NCBI GenBank assembly: GCA_016192705.1
Contig: JACPTQ010000030.1
Location: 27,202-91,201 of the forward strand
Reading direction: 5' to 3'
DNA from: Deltaproteobacteria bacterium
GTDB taxonomy: Bacteria > Myxococcota > JACPTQ01
Length of the DNA stretch: 64,000 nucleotides
Shown: positions 45,420-54,805 of the stretch, piece by piece
Layout of the letters: every line of letters starts with the position of its first letter
Numbering within the stretch: position 1 is the stretch's first letter
Notes under the pieces: model-generated
What the model saw: the letters and a program-made list of their open reading frames with translations, nothing else
What the model was told of the DNA's origin: nothing
Database searches by the model: none
Program-made: the position numbers and the translations under genes

Positions 45420-46718
45420 ATGGTGATGCTTCCGCGAGATTCCGACACGTTAAGGAGCACAACTGTCCGTCGCGACGAAGACGAAGTTCGCCAATACTTG
45501 CCGTCGGTACTCCGTTTCACTCCGTTGGCGGTCCTGTTGCTGCCGCCGAAGCACATCGCCCTTGTCGATCGAGGGCTTTTCCCGATTCGAATGACCGTCG
45601 CCATCGTCAGCATGATCCTCTTCGTCGTTCACATCGTTCTATTTCTCTGGATTGATCAAATTCATTACGCCTGCCTCGCGGCCCTTGGTTTGACCTTGTT
45701 GATCGCGGCCGCCCTGCTTTTGAGGCGCGGTCACGCAAGAACCGCCCTCCTCATCGGGTGGCTGTCAAGCTGCGCATATTTGGTCGGGCTCCATTTGGCG
45801 TTTGGCAACGACGCGGGCGTCTTGTTTTTCGCGTTTCCGATCGCCGTTGCCGCGTATTCCGTTTACCGCCCTGAGGAATGGGCGTGGCGACTCTTGCCAA
45901 CTGTTTTCGCGCTCGTTTGTTGCGCGGCGCTCGTCGCGCATGTCGACGTAACCCCACTCATCGCTCTCGAACCGTGGGAACAACACCTTCTCTTCGCCGT
46001 ACACGTGGGTGGAGCGCTTTACGCCGTTTTCGTATTGGCCTCACACGCCGCAATTTTTCGGCATGCGGCGCTCGCACAAATCGCGGCGGAACGAGATCGC
46101 GCAGACAAGCTCTTGCTCAACATTTTGCCGGCCCCAATCGCCGCGCGGCTCATGACCGAGGCGGACATTATCGCCGATTCCTTCGACGAAGTGACGGTAT
46201 TGTTCGCCGATATCGTCGGCTTCACCGCGCTCTCAAGTCGGCTGTCGAATCGCGAGCTTGTATCGATGCTGAACCGCATATTCAGTGATTTCGACGAATT
46301 GGCCGACAAGTTCGGGCTCGAGAAGATTAAGACCATAGGAGACGCCTATATGGTGGTAGGCGGATTACCCGCTCCAATGAAGAATCATGCGACCGAGACT
46401 GTGCGCATGGCCATCGAGATGCAGCGCGCCATAAAGCGATTTTCCGAAGAGAGCGGCCACCCTCTCAAGCTGAGAATCGGACTTCACAGCGGCCCAGTGA
46501 CCGCGGGTGTGATCGGAAAACGAAAGTTCAGCTACGACTTGTGGGGTGACACGGTGAATGTGGCGAGCCGAATGGAGGCACTGGGCGAACCAGGGCGTGT
46601 GCACTTGAGCGGAACGTTGGCGACGCGCGTGAAAGCAACGATTGCACTCAAAGATTGCCGCCAAATCAATGTCAAGGGCAAAGGAACGATAGAGACGTGG
46701 TTCGTCGCCCATGAATGA
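45420..46718 (+). CDS. Membrane-bound class III adenylate cyclase
   Basis: A 432-residue protein with about six transmembrane helices (about residues 55-215) and a C-terminal class III cyclase domain. Metal-binding Asp lies in VLFADIVGFTALS with a second in KTIGDAYMVVGG, whose Lys favours ATP over GTP. Transition-state residues are in RKFSYDLWGDTVNVASRME. It most likely makes cAMP in response to a membrane signal. Starts at ATG 45420 (or 45426). The architecture resembles cyclases common in myxobacteria and cyanobacteria. It overlaps no neighbour; the next gene is 68 bp away. Confidence 0.92.
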   Translation: MVMLPRDSDTLRSTTVRRDEDEVRQYLPSVLRFTPLAVLLLPPKHIALVDRGLFPIRMTVAIVSMILFVVHIVLFLWIDQIHYACLAALGLTLLIAAALLLRRGHARTALLIGWLSSCAYLVGLHLAFGNDAGVLFFAFPIAVAAYSVYRPEEWAWRLLPTVFALVCCAALVAHVDVTPLIALEPWEQHLLFAVHVGGALYAVFVLASHAAIFRHAALAQIAAERDRADKLLLNILPAPIAARLMTEADIIADSFDEVTVLFADIVGFTALSSRLSNRELVSMLNRIFSDFDELADKFGLEKIKTIGDAYMVVGGLPAPMKNHATETVRMAIEMQRAIKRFSEESGHPLKLRIGLHSGPVTAGVIGKRKFSYDLWGDTVNVASRMEALGEPGRVHLSGTLATRVKATIALKDCRQINVKGKGTIETWFVAHE

Positions 46719-46786
46719 TTGCCGCACTGGTGTTGCCGATCATGGGCCCTTCCTGTAAGGTTCGCCGTCTTTTTCGAGGAGGCCCG

Positions 46787-47398
46787 ATGAAAAATCTCTG
46801 CCGCGTCGCGATCGCAGCGGCCGCGCTTGTCACCGCTGCGTGCCAAGAAGACAAGACCGACGAGCTGCGCACGAAACTGAAATCGCCTGAAGTCGCAGCG
46901 CGCGTTGCCGCAGCAAGCGAACTTGGCAAACAGCGAACAGCGTCGCGCCCAGCGATTCCCGAACTCCTCGCCGCACTCAAAGACGAAGCGTGGCAAGTGC
47001 GCGTCGCAGCGAGCGTCGCGCTCGTTCGCATCGGCGACAAGGAGAGTCCACCGCGTGCGGCCCTGCCCCTCGCCGTCCTGGCGCGCGATTCAAACGCGTT
47101 TGTGCGCCGCTATGCGATCTGGGCGCTCGGAATGATGGGCGCTGGCCACGCGGCACTCGTCACCGCGGTCCGTGACCCCGAACCTCTCGTCCGCGAATTC
47201 GCCGCCGAGGCGCTGAAAGGCGTCGCCGCCAAAGCCGACGCGAAAACCCTTGCCGACGCGCGAACAGCACTCGAAGCGTTGTCACACGACGAGGCACGTC
47301 TCGCGAGCGGGAAATTCACGAGCGCCGTTGTCGTGAAAGACGCGCTTGCCGCCGTCGAAAAAGCCGCGACAAAAGCGGCTGCGAAGGAGGCGCGATGA
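46787..47398 (+). CDS. HEAT-repeat lipoprotein
   Basis: A 203-residue exported protein: signal MKNLCRVAIAAAALVTAAC with lipobox TAAC (Cys19), then four to five HEAT-like helical repeats (KLKSPEVAARVAAASELG, LKDEAWQVRVAASVALVRIG, RDSNAFVRRYAIWALGMMG, RDPEPLVREFAAEALKGV) and a Lys/Ala-rich helix at the end. It probably serves as a periplasmic protein-binding scaffold. The ATG follows GAGGAGG; the stop overlaps the start of the POT transporter gene by 4 bp, suggesting a functional link or just coupling. Confidence 0.88.
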   Translation: MKNLCRVAIAAAALVTAACQEDKTDELRTKLKSPEVAARVAAASELGKQRTASRPAIPELLAALKDEAWQVRVAASVALVRIGDKESPPRAALPLAVLARDSNAFVRRYAIWALGMMGAGHAALVTAVRDPEPLVREFAAEALKGVAAKADAKTLADARTALEALSHDEARLASGKFTSAVVVKDALAAVEKAATKAAAKEAR

Positions 47399-48870
47399 AG
47401 TCGACCGGCCTCTGGTACCAAATCCGCAGCATGAACCGCGTCTTCTGGGTTCAAAACTGGATGGAACTCCTCGAACGCTTCGCCTACTACGGCGTCCGCA
47501 CCGTCCTTCCGACCTACATGGTCCTTTCAATCGAAAAAGGCGGCCCCGAGTTCAACCACATCCAAAAAGGCAACATCTATCTCTGGTGGGCCGTCGTGCA
47601 ATCGTTCCTCCCGATGTTCACGGGCGGTTTCGCCGACCGCTATGGCTACAAACGCACCATCGCCGTCGCCATCGCGCTTAAAGTCATCGGCTACGGCATG
47701 ATGGCGCACTTCATGGACTATGGCGGCTTCTTCGCGGGATGCCTTATGCTCGCGGCCGGCACCGCCATCTTCAAACCCGGTGTGCAAGGAACGCTCGCGA
47801 CCGTCCTCGACGAAAAGCACGCCTCGGTCGGCTGGGGCATCTTCTATCAATGCGTCAACATCGGCGGCTTCGTCGGCCCGATCCTCGCGGGGCACCTCCG
47901 CCTCCTCGACTGGAAATACGTCTTCTGGGTTTGCGCCGGCATCGTCTCGCTCAATTACATCTCCTTCCTCTTCTACAAGGACCCGAAACCGGAAGTGCAA
48001 TCGACCGACTCGCCATGGAAAGTTTTCAAGGACTCGGTCCTCGGCTTTTTCGAGCCGCGCCTCATCGCGTTCATCGTCATCTTCTCGGGCTACTGGCTCA
48101 TGTTTTACCAGCTCTATGACATCCTCCCGAACTTCATCGACGACTGGGTCAACACGGGCGTGGTTTTGCGCGCCGTCGAACAAAACGCCTCGTTCCTCGT
48201 CGACTGGGGCGTCATCGCGCACGACGCCGGCCGCGTGAACCAGGAATCGATGATCAACTTGAACGCCTTCATGATCATCTTTTTCATGGTGTTCGTCGCG
48301 CGCTTGACGGGTCTCGTGCGTCCGCTCGTCGCGATCATCATCGGCATCGCCATCTCGTGCCTCGGCATCTTCTTGCTCTCGGTGTCGATGTCCGGCTGGT
48401 TCTGCCTCCTCGCCATCGCCGTCTTCACGTTCGGCGAAATGGCGGCGTCGCCCAAGAAGCTCGAGTATCTGTCGTCGATCGCGCAACCTGGCAAGAAAGG
48501 GCTTTTCCTCGGCTACGCAAACGCGCCGGTCGGCATCGGCTGGGGCATTGGGAGCACGCTCGCGGGTCACCTTTACGAAAAAGGTGGCGACAAAGTGAAC
48601 CTCGCGCGCGATTACCTCACGCAATCGGTCGGCCTAGATCGGTTTCTCGTCGACGCGTTGCCGAAAGAAAAGATCATGTCGGAAATCACGTTCGCGATGA
48701 AGGAGACGCCCGACGCGGTGACACAGATGCTTTGGGACACGAGGGCGCCGTACAGCATGTGGTACACGTTCACGGCGATCGGCGCAGCGAGCGCGATCGG
48801 GATGATCGTTTACAACTATGTCATCCGTCGAGCCGACGCGAAGAAGGCTGCCCTCCGCGAGGAAAAGTGA
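47395..48870 (+). CDS. POT-family peptide/proton symporter-like MFS transporter
   Basis: A 491-residue inner-membrane transporter of the proton-dependent oligopeptide (POT/PTR) type. The family proton-coupling motif ExxERFxYY is complete (Glu24, Glu27, Arg28, Phe29, Tyr31, Tyr32), followed by GGFADRYGYKRT and GIFYQCVNIGGFVGP. A long loop in the middle and a C-terminal extension (GGDKVNLARDYLTQSVG) are unusual for small peptide carriers. Substrate inferred only from family. It overlaps the genes on either side by 4 bp. Confidence 0.88.
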   Translation: MKSTGLWYQIRSMNRVFWVQNWMELLERFAYYGVRTVLPTYMVLSIEKGGPEFNHIQKGNIYLWWAVVQSFLPMFTGGFADRYGYKRTIAVAIALKVIGYGMMAHFMDYGGFFAGCLMLAAGTAIFKPGVQGTLATVLDEKHASVGWGIFYQCVNIGGFVGPILAGHLRLLDWKYVFWVCAGIVSLNYISFLFYKDPKPEVQSTDSPWKVFKDSVLGFFEPRLIAFIVIFSGYWLMFYQLYDILPNFIDDWVNTGVVLRAVEQNASFLVDWGVIAHDAGRVNQESMINLNAFMIIFFMVFVARLTGLVRPLVAIIIGIAISCLGIFLLSVSMSGWFCLLAIAVFTFGEMAASPKKLEYLSSIAQPGKKGLFLGYANAPVGIGWGIGSTLAGHLYEKGGDKVNLARDYLTQSVGLDRFLVDALPKEKIMSEITFAMKETPDAVTQMLWDTRAPYSMWYTFTAIGAASAIGMIVYNYVIRRADAKKAALREEK

Positions 48871-50795
48871 TCGTCAAAACGACCTGCACGCGCGATTGCC
48901 CGGATGCGTGCGGGATGGTGGCGACGGTCGAGGGCGGGCGCGTCACGGCGCTGCGCGGCGACCCAGCGCACCCGTTCACGCGCGGGTTTCTTTGCTACCG
49001 CACGAACCGCTTCTTGGAGCGGCAGTACAGCGCCGAGCGACTAACGACGCCCCTCATTCGAAGCGCGGATGGCGTCCTCAAGCCGGCATCCACGGATGAG
49101 GCCCTCGATCGGATGGCGGCGCTCGTACAGTCTGTGATCGCGCGTCACGGCCCCGCGGCGATCATGCACCAAGGCGGCGGCGGCTCCCTCGGGATGCTGA
49201 AAGCGTGTTGGGGCGTGCTTTTGCGGAAGCTGGGTCCCATCACTGAAACCACCGGTTCACTGTGCGTCGGCGCCGGCTACGAAGCGCAAAACCTCGACTT
49301 CGGCGGTCGCGACAGCCCCGACCCCGAACAAATCGCGCACGCGAAGCAAATCGTCGTTTGGGGCAAAGACCTCCATGCGACCTGCCCGCACCTCATCCCG
49401 TACATGCTGCGCGCCAAGAAGGCCGGCGCTCGCGTGCTTGTCATCGACCCGCTCGTCACGCGCGCAACAGAAATCGCCGATGAGTCATTTCATCCAGCGC
49501 CCGGAAGCGACATCGCGATCGGGCTCGCCGCCCTCCGCATCGCTTTCGAACGCCGAATCGTTCGACCCGATGCCCGAGAGCGGGTCGTTGGCGTTGATGC
49601 GCTCGAAACCCTCGTCCGGTCGGGCGATCCCGGCGCGTGGCGTCGCGACGCCGATTTGCCCGAAGGCGCATTCGATCGCCTCATCGACGCACTCGTCTCA
49701 GTACGACCGACGATGTTCCTTGTGGGCTGGGGACTTCAGCGACGCGCGCTCGGCGCTACGACGATGCGTGTCCTCGCTGCCCTCGCCTATCTGCTCGGCG
49801 ACGTCGGCACCCTGGGCGGCGGATTCTTCTTTGCATTCACGCGCAAGCGCCGCCTCGATCTCACGTGGGCCGACGGACCAGCCCCTGCGCGCACCATTCC
49901 CACGGCCCAGCTCGCGCGGGGACTCGCCGCCCTCAAAGACCCGCCCGTCGAACTCCTCTTCGTCGAGAACGCAAACCCCGTTGCGCAGCACCCCGACTCA
50001 ACCGCCGTCGCCGCGGCGATTTCGCGCGTGCCACACGTTGTCGTCGCCGAGCAGTTTCTGACCGACACCGCGCGCCTCGCCGAAATCGTTCTCCCCGTGG
50101 CGACAATGCTCGAAGAAGATGACCTCGTCGGCGGTTATGGGCAGCCGTACCTCGGCCTCACCAAGAAAGTTGTCGAGCCTTTGGGCGAGGCTGCGTCAGA
50201 TGTCGAATGGTGCCGCCGACTTGCTGAACACCTCGGTCTCGACGCGTCGCGCTTCTCGGCCGAAACGTTGATCGCGCAGACCCTTGTCCCGAGCGGACTT
50301 TCGCGCACCGACCTTGAACGCGGCTCTCGAATGAATCCCGGCGCACCCGCGAACGGAATCCCATTTGAGGACGGCCTGACATTTCACCGCGACGCCAAAT
50401 TCCATGCGGTGACTGATATCCCGCAAATCACCGCGCCAGACCCCGCGTACCCGCTCTGGCTTTTCTCCGTCAGTGATCGCGCGCGCCAGAACAGCCAATC
50501 GTTCGACATCGACGACGGCGGCACGCTCGAGCCCGCCACGGTACATCCCGACGCCGCGAAACCACTTGGCTTGCGACACGGCGACATCGCGCAACTCGAA
50601 TCACCGCAAGGTCGCCTCACCGTGCGGCTCCGCTTCGACCACCGTCAGCGCCGCGACACCATCCGCGTCGCAAAAGGCGGTGCGCTGAAACACGGTCGCG
50701 CGGTCAACGTTCTCACAAGCGACGCGCTCACCGACCTCGGCGAAGGCGCCGCCTACTACGATACGCGCGTCCGAATCGACCGCCCGACGCGCTAA
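48867..50795 (+). CDS. Molybdopterin-dependent oxidoreductase (Mo/W-bisPGD)
   Basis: A 642-residue DMSO-reductase superfamily catalytic subunit. The [4Fe-4S] site is Cys7-x3-Cys11-x3-Cys15...Cys43 (CTRDCPDACGMV then GFLCYR). Cofactor-binding stretches follow (HQGGGGSLGMLKACWG, VWGKDLHATCPHL, FVENANPVAQHP), and a C-terminal molydopterin dinucleotide-binding domain starts near residue 525. There is no Tat signal or partner subunit, so it is probably cytoplasmic. The substrate is not predictable. GTG start overlaps the POT stop. No Cys/Sec Mo ligand could be placed with confidence. Confidence 0.9.
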   Translation: MIVKTTCTRDCPDACGMVATVEGGRVTALRGDPAHPFTRGFLCYRTNRFLERQYSAERLTTPLIRSADGVLKPASTDEALDRMAALVQSVIARHGPAAIMHQGGGGSLGMLKACWGVLLRKLGPITETTGSLCVGAGYEAQNLDFGGRDSPDPEQIAHAKQIVVWGKDLHATCPHLIPYMLRAKKAGARVLVIDPLVTRATEIADESFHPAPGSDIAIGLAALRIAFERRIVRPDARERVVGVDALETLVRSGDPGAWRRDADLPEGAFDRLIDALVSVRPTMFLVGWGLQRRALGATTMRVLAALAYLLGDVGTLGGGFFFAFTRKRRLDLTWADGPAPARTIPTAQLARGLAALKDPPVELLFVENANPVAQHPDSTAVAAAISRVPHVVVAEQFLTDTARLAEIVLPVATMLEEDDLVGGYGQPYLGLTKKVVEPLGEAASDVEWCRRLAEHLGLDASRFSAETLIAQTLVPSGLSRTDLERGSRMNPGAPANGIPFEDGLTFHRDAKFHAVTDIPQITAPDPAYPLWLFSVSDRARQNSQSFDIDDGGTLEPATVHPDAAKPLGLRHGDIAQLESPQGRLTVRLRFDHRQRRDTIRVAKGGALKHGRAVNVLTSDALTDLGEGAAYYDTRVRIDRPTR

Positions 50796-52237
50796 TGCAG
50801 GCCCCCGTCCGCATCATACTTTGCGACAAACACGTCCCAGCTTCCGTACGCCTGGCGTCCGAGCACCCCACCCGTAACGCCCGCGACGAACACCGCACCG
50901 CCGGGGCCCGTGACGACGCGCGATCCCGACTCGCCCGCCGTCGTCCCCAGCTGTCGGAGCCACCCATTTTGGAACCAATCATTTTCGTCGTCGACCAGCT
51001 TCAACAGAAAAACGTCGGTCGCGCCCGCCGAAAAATAATTTCCCAGCCCTCCTCGCGTTCCGCCCGTCAGATAAACCGCGCCTCTTGAATCGACCGCTAC
51101 GTCTTCCGCGAAATCGAGACGATCGTTCACGATCCGGAACGCCCGTCCGGCCCCTCCATCCCGGTCAAGCTTGAGGTAACAAATGTCGGCCCCATCCGCC
51201 GCGGGGCGAAGGTTTCCGTAGGTTATTCCCGCGACATGGATGCCGCCCGCCCGGTCGACCGCGAGCCCTTTCCCACTTTGGATTTGCGACGCGTTGAATT
51301 GGCGCAGCCAACCGAGCGTGCCGTTCGCGCCGAGCCATGCGACGAAAACACCGCCGTCCGCGCTCTGTGGACTTTCGGTAACCGCACGAGACAAAGATCC
51401 CAACACGACGACCGCGCCCATCGCATCGAGCGCGATTCGACCGCCCACGTCGCGCCCAGCTGCGCCGAACGCCCGCATCCAAATCCACCCACCGTCAGCG
51501 TCGAGCCGCGCGACGAACGCGTCGGTTTCGATCCCCTCGCGACCCGACGTGCCGCCGTCAATCCCGCCTGTCACGTACAGATCGCCACGCGCGTCGACGG
51601 CGACATCGGCGCCCCAATCGAACCACGGCGTCCCGAACTGCCGTGTCCAACGGCGCCCGCCATCGGCGTCAAACCGCATCAGAAAAATGTCCGTACCGCC
51701 AACCGCTTCGACTCCATCCATCACGCCGTCGGTCGACCCAACGACAACGACGCCGTCGTCCCCGCTCTGCGCGACCCCTCCAACGCTGTCGGCCCGCGGC
51801 GTTCCAAATTGTCGCAGCCAGATAACAGCGCCACTCGCGCTCACCTTCGCTAAAAACCCATCGGTGCGGTTGCCCCCTGCGTTGCCCAAAACATCGCCTG
51901 TCTCTCCGGCGACGTAGAGATTCCCGCTTGGGTCAAGTGCAACTCCGGCGACGCGCTCTTCATAAAGAGTCCCCATTTGAAGTGTCCCCTGCCACAAATC
52001 GTTTGACGGTGCTGGCGCAGCGGCGTCCATCGCGTCGAGGCTGGCGTCAGCGCTGTCCCCAGACGCGTCAGTCGATGGCGCAGCGTCGATCGACACTCCT
52101 GAGTCGATGTCGCGTGAAACGGGGCTCGCCGCATCGAAATCGATGGTTGCCATGGGAGCCGTCGATCCGATGCATCCGAGCGTATTGAGAATACAAAGAA
52201 TTGCGACCGGTGGTTTCAAGCGCCGAGAGGCTGCCAC
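50792..52237 (-). CDS. SBBP-type beta-propeller lipoprotein
   Basis: A 481-residue exported protein. The signal ends at TLGC (lipobox, about Cys22), an Asp/Ala/Ser-rich linker follows (about 35-80), then about seven repeats of the SBBP kind (VAGVALDPSGNLYVAGET, LRQFGTPRADSVGGVAQ, WGADVAVDARGDLYVTGG) forming a propeller. It is likely a surface protein; ligand unknown. GTG start at 52237. It converges with the molybdopterin enzyme gene with a 4-bp stop overlap, and lies 54 bp behind the 52292 gene on the same strand. Confidence 0.85.
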   Translation of the reverse strand: MAASRRLKPPVAILCILNTLGCIGSTAPMATIDFDAASPVSRDIDSGVSIDAAPSTDASGDSADASLDAMDAAAPAPSNDLWQGTLQMGTLYEERVAGVALDPSGNLYVAGETGDVLGNAGGNRTDGFLAKVSASGAVIWLRQFGTPRADSVGGVAQSGDDGVVVVGSTDGVMDGVEAVGGTDIFLMRFDADGGRRWTRQFGTPWFDWGADVAVDARGDLYVTGGIDGGTSGREGIETDAFVARLDADGGWIWMRAFGAAGRDVGGRIALDAMGAVVVLGSLSRAVTESPQSADGGVFVAWLGANGTLGWLRQFNASQIQSGKGLAVDRAGGIHVAGITYGNLRPAADGADICYLKLDRDGGAGRAFRIVNDRLDFAEDVAVDSRGAVYLTGGTRGGLGNYFSAGATDVFLLKLVDDENDWFQNGWLRQLGTTAGESGSRVVTGPGGAVFVAGVTGGVLGRQAYGSWDVFVAKYDADGGLH

Positions 52238-52291
52238 ATTAAGTTTCCCGTGTCAACATTGGCTGCTTGTCGGTGAGTGACGTATCGGCGA

Positions 52292-53158
52292 TCACCCGCG
52301 GCGTTGGCCGGTCTTCGCGACGAGGCGCGACCAAATGGCGTCCACGCGCTTCTGAATGGTCGACTGGACGCGTGCCATCGCCTTGTCGGCCATCTTGTCA
52401 ACAAAGCGCTCCATCTTCTTTTCGATCTTCCCGCGGAACCGCACAAGCAGCTTCGCTTGCACCTTGTCGAAACCTCGCGCGATCGCCGTCTTGATGAGTG
52501 GAGCGGCCGCCGCGCCAAATCCCGCCGTGACCGATGCCAACGCCGACGTCACCAGGCCCGTGATCTTCGCTTCGAGCGGCGATCGAATCGAGTGGAAGGT
52601 TCGCGACACCGTCTTATCGAAAACTTGGTCGAGCGCTTTTTTCATGAGCGCCTTCACGGTGGTTGTGACGATCAGGCGCACGGTCTGAAGTTTCGACATC
52701 GCGGTCGCAAGCAGCACCTCCTTGAAATTCGCCGCGACGTTCGTCACCGCGAGCGCCTTCTGCTCCATCGCACGCACCGTCTGATTGAGCGCGTCGGCTT
52801 CCGCCCTCACAACCTCAGACGCCGATGAGATCTGCGACTCAACCCCCTTCTCCGTTTCTCCCGCGACCTGCAAGTCGGCCGTTGTCTCGACCATCTTTTC
52901 AATCTCTGGCATCCGCTTCTCGATCTCTTTTTCGACCTTCTCCTGCAAAAACTTCTTGTCGACGACCATTCGAATCGGCGCCGGAAGGTTTTTCTTGACG
53001 GCCGTCTCGACCTTTCTCGCGGCCTTTTTCAGTTTCTTTTTCAACGACTTTGCGCTCGCGTCCGAAACGCCGAGCCGCACATCGCCTTCCGGTCCGTACC
53101 CGACGGCTCCAACCATGAAACACGCCCCAACGAAACCAGCCAACATCATTCTCGTCAT
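52292..53158 (-). CDS. Hypothetical secreted helical protein
   Basis: A 288-residue exported protein starting MTRMMLAGFVGACFMVGAVG with an AAGGAGG site upstream. After the signal it is charged and helical: lysine-rich SLKKKLKKAARKVETAVKK, heptad-like QEKVEKEIEKRMPEIEKMV, then amphipathic stretches and a C-terminal KIEKKMERFVDKMADKAMARV. It contains an Ala/Gly-rich region SALASVTAGFGAAAAPL. No family recognised; possible membrane-surface or DNA-binding role. The upstream open codons lack a signal and are not used. The 228-bp gap 53159-53386 above it contains no gene I can see. Confidence 0.72.
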   Translation of the reverse strand: MTRMMLAGFVGACFMVGAVGYGPEGDVRLGVSDASAKSLKKKLKKAARKVETAVKKNLPAPIRMVVDKKFLQEKVEKEIEKRMPEIEKMVETTADLQVAGETEKGVESQISSASEVVRAEADALNQTVRAMEQKALAVTNVAANFKEVLLATAMSKLQTVRLIVTTTVKALMKKALDQVFDKTVSRTFHSIRSPLEAKITGLVTSALASVTAGFGAAAAPLIKTAIARGFDKVQAKLLVRFRGKIEKKMERFVDKMADKAMARVQSTIQKRVDAIWSRLVAKTGQRRG

Positions 53159-53386
53159 ATGCACCTCCTTGTTCGTGCAATTCAGAGAAAAGCAATCGCT
53201 CGGCCGACACGGAGAGAGTGCAATCACAACGGTTTTCCGCTGAACTGTGGCTTCGCGCGCCACACCTCGTAACCGCACAAGCCACCCTCGCCATTGACTC
53301 CGTGCCACTTGCGGCGGATCGACCATCGTCGTTGCGGACTCCCGACGACCCGTGGCCGCGTAACGGCGGTGATCTTATCCGAGGAC

Positions 53387-54805
53387 CTATTCGGCCTTGA
53401 TGCCGTGTCGCTTGATGAGCCGCATCAAATAGACGCGGTCGATACCAATTTCGCGCGCCGCGCGCGATGCGTTGCCCCCGGCCTCTCGAAGCCGCGCCGA
53501 GATATAGGCCCGCTCGAAATCATCGAGGCACGTCGCTCGCGCCGCCTTGTAGTCGAGATCCGTGCGAACCGACACGGTCCGACCGCCATCTGCGCTGGAA
53601 CCCGACGCTACCCCCGCTCCCGCGCCCGTTCCGCTTGCCAGAGCCGCATCCGCGCGCAGGAACTCTGATTCTCCACCGCCGCCACCAAAAACGAGCCGCT
53701 GGTCAACGTAGTTCCGCAACTCGCGGCAGTTGCCGTTCCACGGCATCGCAACGAGGCGTGCGACTTCGGCGTTATCAAGTGCCACCTGCTTTGCCGGCAA
53801 ATCGTAGGCGCGCGCCGCCTCGGCGAAAAAGTGATCGACGAGAAGTGGGATGTCTTCGGCTCGTTCGCGCAACGGCGGCACGTGGATCGTCGCAACCGCG
53901 AGTCGAAAATAGAGGTCCTCGCGAAATGTTCCTTGGTTGACCGCAACGCGCAAGTCTCGATTCGTCGCGGCCACGACGCGCACATCAACGCTTCGATAGG
54001 TGTCGCTCCCGACGCGCTTAACCTCCTTTGCTTCCACGGCACGCAACAGCCGAGGTTGAAGGTCAAGGTCGAGCTCGCCGATCTCGTCAAGGAAAAGCGT
54101 CCCACCGTCCGCCGACTCAAACGCTCCGCGCCGTTCCGCCGTCGCCCCGCTGAAAGCGCCGCGCGTGTGCCCAAAAAGTTCGCTCTCGGCGAGCTCCGCC
54201 GGGATCGCGCCACAATCGACAACAACGAGTGGCCCCGCGTTGCGGCCGCTCTGGGCATGGATTTCACGCGCGACGACCTCTTTCCCGGTACCGGTCTCGC
54301 CCTGGATCAAAACCGGGATCGGATGTTCTGCGACGCGCGCGATGGCGACAAAGAGACGCCGCATGGCGACGCTTTGGCCGACAAGATTGCCGAGTCGCGA
54401 CTCCGGCGAAATCGACACCTCCGTCTTTCTGCGCGGCGCCGCGATTTCAATCGTGCTCTTGCCCACGTGGACCTGTGCGCCCGGCTCGACGAACGCCGCT
54501 TTGACCCGTAGGTTGCCGACGCGCGTTCCATTGGTGCTCCCAAGGTCCGAAAGGAGAACGCCCTCAGCCGCAAATCGCACATCACAATGGAATCGCGAAA
54601 CGGTCGGATCGGTGAGGATGAGATTGCACGATGGGTGCGTGCCAATCGTCAATCGCTCAAGCGCAACCTGCGCGCGCCGTCCGGCATCGGGCCCGGCGAC
54701 AACGCGCACATCAACCGCCGGCGGCGTCACCGTCTCCTGTCGCGTGCCGTGAAGCGCGAGCGTCCCGCCGATTCCGCCTTCGTCGTCGCTCTCTTTTTCG
54801 CTCAT
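53387..54805 (-). CDS. FHA-domain sigma54-dependent activator
   Basis: A 472-residue enhancer-binding protein: an FHA domain at about 33-122 (TIGTHPSCNLILTDPTVSRFH, LGSTNGT), an AAA+ domain with Walker A GETGTGKE (169-176), sigma54-contact loop GAFSGA (216-221), Walker B LFLDEIGE, and a Fis-type helix-turn-helix (NASRAAREIGIDRVYLMRLIKRHG). Between the AAA+ domain and the helix-turn-helix, about residues 398-417 are Gly/Ala/Ser repeat-coded (53594-53640). The start ATG overlaps the stop of the upstream lipoprotein gene by 4 bp, so that lipoprotein and this regulator are co-transcribed. Confidence 0.93.
   Translation of the reverse strand: MSEKESDDEGGIGGTLALHGTRQETVTPPAVDVRVVAGPDAGRRAQVALERLTIGTHPSCNLILTDPTVSRFHCDVRFAAEGVLLSDLGSTNGTRVGNLRVKAAFVEPGAQVHVGKSTIEIAAPRRKTEVSISPESRLGNLVGQSVAMRRLFVAIARVAEHPIPVLIQGETGTGKEVVAREIHAQSGRNAGPLVVVDCGAIPAELAESELFGHTRGAFSGATAERRGAFESADGGTLFLDEIGELDLDLQPRLLRAVEAKEVKRVGSDTYRSVDVRVVAATNRDLRVAVNQGTFREDLYFRLAVATIHVPPLRERAEDIPLLVDHFFAEAARAYDLPAKQVALDNAEVARLVAMPWNGNCRELRNYVDQRLVFGGGGGESEFLRADAALASGTGAGAGVASGSSADGGRTVSVRTDLDYKAARATCLDDFERAYISARLREAGGNASRAAREIGIDRVYLMRLIKRHGIKAE
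53594..53640. repeat. Hexanucleotide insertion in the sigma54-activator linker
   Basis: Six-base units of the CCCGCT/CCCGCG kind add Gly/Ala residues (SGTGAGAGVASG) between the AAA+ and DNA-binding domains, in frame. Confidence 0.6.

Noticed and set aside
47527..48624. 365-codon minus-strand open frame inside the POT transporter gene
   Set aside because: Glu/Asp/Arg-rich shadow of a hydrophobic transporter; no family features.
48867..50795. Selenocysteine-containing formate dehydrogenase
   Set aside because: The frame has no internal TGA and lacks formate-dehydrogenase-specific features; only a general Mo/W-bisPGD enzyme can be claimed.
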